Assembly (NCBI RefSeq): GCF_014695585.1
Contig: NZ_JACJON010000035.1
Location: 1-64,000 of the forward strand
Source: Microcoleus sp. FACHB-831
Lineage (GTDB): Bacteria > Cyanobacteriota > Cyanobacteriia > Cyanobacteriales > FACHB-T130
Direction of reading: 5' to 3'
Length of the DNA stretch: 64,000 bases
This document shows positions 62,193-64,000 of this stretch, in pieces. The notes below the pieces were generated by a model. It saw nothing but the letters and a program-made list of their open reading frames with translations. It was not told the origin of the DNA and searched no databases. A program made the position numbers and the translations under genes. Position 1 is the stretch's first letter; each line of letters starts with the position of its first letter.

Positions 62193-62780
62193 CTACGCTC
62201 GCGCAGCGACTTTAGTGGGTTGAAGTATCGGTTCAGTTTTTAAAGAAGTTGAGGCAATTTGTTGCAAAGGCTGAACTATTTTAGAGCCAGCGACAGGTGC
62301 TAGGGTTTTTACCCGGCTCTTGAATTTGAGTGCATTTTCTGCTGCCTGTTGCAGTTTTTGTAACACAGCTTTATCCTCATCTGAATAGTCGCGAGGCTCT
62401 GTATGTAAAACGCATATTGTACCGAAAAGACTGCCTCTACCATCGCGGATAGGATAACCAAAGTAGTTAACCAAACCAAATACTACCTGGTCTTCATTGC
62501 CATCCCATACTGGATCGATTCTGGAATCTCGCACGAACAAGTAGGGTAAGTTTTTATTCAACAAATGTTCGCAGTAAAGTTCATGCTGTTCTTCAAAAAT
62601 CGAGCCTTTTCTTTGCTGCGCTCCCACTGTGTAAATCTTCTCGGCTGGGCCAGATGTACCCTCGATTCGCAAGTGAGTGGGAGTATTCCTAGTAATCAGT
62701 ACGCACTCAACTTTCAGCTTTTGGGCTACTTCATCAAGTAGGTCAGCAACTTGCTTAAAAACTGCACTGGTATCTGCCAT
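62193..62780 (-). CDS. GAF-domain protein
   Basis: 195 residues. One GAF domain fills residues about 5-160: YCEHLLNKNLPYLFVRDSRI, VNYFGYPIRDGRGSLFGTIC and LHTEPRDYSDEDKAVLQKL. The tail of 35 residues is low complexity. Stand-alone GAF proteins bind small ligands and may partner kinases or cyclases; there is no bilin-binding Cys in the usual place, so it is probably not a chromophore carrier. AGGA lies 4 nt before ATG. No partner gene is adjacent. Confidence 0.85.
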   Translation of the reverse strand: MADTSAVFKQVADLLDEVAQKLKVECVLITRNTPTHLRIEGTSGPAEKIYTVGAQQRKGSIFEEQHELYCEHLLNKNLPYLFVRDSRIDPVWDGNEDQVVFGLVNYFGYPIRDGRGSLFGTICVLHTEPRDYSDEDKAVLQKLQQAAENALKFKSRVKTLAPVAGSKIVQPLQQIASTSLKTEPILQPTKVAARA

Positions 62781-62870
62781 AATTCCTATTTCTTAGTATT
62801 AAGTGATTTGCTTGTGAACGCGATCGCGAAGGGCTGGAAAATTGGCGTTGCTTAATTTAGGCGTGATTTT

Positions 62871-62951
62871 CCTCATCCCCAGCCCTTCTCCCCGCATGAA
62901 AGGGGAGCCAAGAGGTAGTCTCCTCTCCCAAAGGGAGATGGTTAGGGCTGG
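62871..62951. repeat. CCAGCCCTTCTCCCC-type dispersed repeat
   Basis: CCAGCCCT at 62879 and AGGGCTGG at 62944 bracket two internal hairpins (CTCCCCGCATGAAAGGGGAG and CTCTCCCAAAGGGAGA). This compound palindrome is of a type I recall in multiple copies in many cyanobacterial genomes; only one copy is in this window. Confidence 0.65.
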
Positions 62952-63428
62952 TTTTAACTTATGTTCAGCAACACCTTAAATAGGCAACTCCTGTAACTCC
63001 CGCTACTCCCTCCAAATTTAAACTACAGTAAATCGGTCGGAATAGTGGTGTTTGAGCCGTTAAGTTAGGACTGTATCACGCTCATTTTGGAAAAGCAAGC
63101 AGGTTTTCCCCAAATTTTCTGGCGCTCGCATATGGTAAATCTCCCCGGTTTAGTAAAAAATCAAGGGTTTGAGGCTATTACGTTAGGGATTCTTGAAGAG
63201 TAAGAGTAAAACGAATGCCACTTTGTCTATCGGAATACAGAGGATTATGCTATAATCCCTACAATTTGCTCATCTAAACGCTACTTTTTCGGCACGAGAT
63301 AAAATATTAGTAAGTTAACGAATAACTACAAAGAAAATCACTCTAGTTAAAGTAAAAGAGGACCTTAACGGCTAATTAAACTTAGCTTTCTAAGCGTTAA
63401 GGCTCATACCGCTTCAATAATTACTTGC

Positions 63429-63481
63429 TATAAATCCCCCTTTTGTTCCTCATTTGGAGAAGAGCAAAAGGGGGATTTATA
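63429..63481. repeat. 17-bp perfect hairpin
   Basis: TATAAATCCCCCTTTTG and its exact complement are separated by 19 nt. It lies 31 bp downstream of the end of the following minus-strand GAF gene, so it could terminate it; the AAATCCCCC/GGGGGATTT type is also a common dispersed repeat. Confidence 0.65.
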
Positions 63482-63512
63482 AATATAGCTCAAACAAATA
63501 AATTAGTATCAG

Positions 63513-64000
63513 CTAGCTATCTCGAATTGCAGGAGACATTGCTAGGGTTGCGGCTGCTTTTTCCATCGCTGCAATATTAGATCCTGACCAAGAGCGAGTT
63601 TCCTGGCAGTGATGAGCAACTAACAGCCCCCACAGCCTGGTATTATTCAGGACTGGGACGACTAAATTAGCGCGAACCTGTAGTTTTCGGAGAAAATCGC
63701 GGTGGCAAGGTTGGATTGGTTCTATTTCAATATCTGCGATGGCTCTTACACGTCCTGCTTGGTACATACCAGCATATTCGCCATTAAAACACTCATCGGG
63801 GCCAGTTGTTCCCAAGATAGAAAACTTGCTATAGCTCAAAGACTCAAATGTAACCTGGCCTTCCCACTCGCGGTAAAAATAATACAAAACAACTCGATCT
63901 ACATCAAGCAAGTCTCTTAAATAATTCGTTGTTTCTTGGACTAAACTATCGCGAACCAAAGTATCGCTCAGGCGGCTAATAAGTTTTTGCAAACCCGGAT
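63513..64000 (-). CDS. GAF-domain protein, N-terminus cut by the window
   Basis: At least 162 residues; the frame stays open to the window edge (the first codon, TTG 63992, is not necessarily the start). The GAF domain has DRVVLYYFYREWEGQVTFES, GPDECFNGEYAGMYQAGRVR, AIADIEIEPIQPCHRDFLRK and LWGLLVAHHCQ. This sub-type resembles GAF domains in the AhpD-type kinase of this window (LLARFQIRANLVVPIVQGEN) and in chemotaxis-type sensors. It ends with a short tail, so it is either a single-domain protein or the C-terminal end of a larger one. Confidence 0.85.
   Translation of the reverse strand, partial: PGLQKLISRLSDTLVRDSLVQETTNYLRDLLDVDRVVLYYFYREWEGQVTFESLSYSKFSILGTTGPDECFNGEYAGMYQAGRVRAIADIEIEPIQPCHRDFLRKLQVRANLVVPVLNNTRLWGLLVAHHCQETRSWSGSNIAAMEKAAATLAMSPAIRDS

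Larger units (their letters stand above)
62781..63512. other. 730-bp gene-free region with dispersed repeats
   Basis: No credible protein frame. It holds the CCAGCCCT-type repeat (62871-62951), a long perfect hairpin (63429-63481) and unremarkable AT-rich sequence between them. The GAF gene promoter must lie at its left end. Confidence 0.6.

Overview
The window reads as chromosomal DNA of a cyanobacterium, probably filamentous. The octamer GCGATCGC (HIP1) is scattered throughout. The gene families are cyanobacterial (CcbP, GUN4, FdxH-like ferredoxin, pentapeptide repeats, PAS/GAF hybrid kinases, DUF6335), and several dispersed palindromes are of the kind common in these genomes. I see no tRNA, rRNA or CRISPR array. 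Species cannot be fixed from the sequence alone.

Layout. 1-9.2 kb: a fused cNMP-binding/AAA/polyferredoxin membrane protein, then a tight ccbP-ferredoxin-GUN4 operon, followed by mixed housekeeping genes (DUF2470, two alpha/beta hydrolases, DUF99/endonuclease dU, Sfp-type phosphopantetheinyl transferase, GNAT). 9.4-19.4 kb: a glycogen/trehalose block with treZ, treY, a methyltransferase and a GH37 trehalase on the plus strand, and a TPR protein and a GH13-CBM20 amylase on the minus strand. Together they can release trehalose from glucan ends, hydrolyse it and trim starch-like polymers. 19.5-20.7 kb: a decayed IS1-family element and a pentapeptide-repeat gene. 21-44 kb: a 23-kb two-component island, almost all on the minus strand. 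It holds two tandem paralogous kinases downstream of a BMP-family lipoprotein, a plus-strand multi-PAS hybrid kinase, an AhpD-like-domain hybrid kinase, an ethylene-receptor-type hybrid kinase overlapping a CheY-like regulator, and an OmpR-Hpt-REC-REC-GGDEF regulator. The island supplies inputs (periplasmic ligand, ethylene-like ligand, redox-type domain, GAF ligands), a histidine phosphotransfer domain, and two outputs (DNA binding and c-di-GMP synthesis).

44-51.5 kb: an FAD monooxygenase, a membrane alpha/beta hydrolase, MsrA, a spore-photoproduct-lyase-like radical SAM protein, a methyltransferase and a membrane EEP-family hydrolase. 51.5-64 kb: looser accessory DNA with several broken genes, a second-type DNA topoisomerase I, DUF6335, an SDR-ComB pair, a GST, a Tat-exported dienelactone hydrolase, a three-copy tandem repeat in front of a zinc-ribbon membrane protein, and two GAF proteins, the last cut by the window end.

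The best candidates for something under-described are: the cNMP/AAA/polyferredoxin fusion, since its sigma-54-type domain lacks the usual motifs and cyanobacteria as a group lack sigma-54; the BMP-lipoprotein/Cache-kinase operon; the AhpD-domain hybrid kinase; the 36-residue membrane protein at 28 kb; and the tandem repeats at 60.3 kb.
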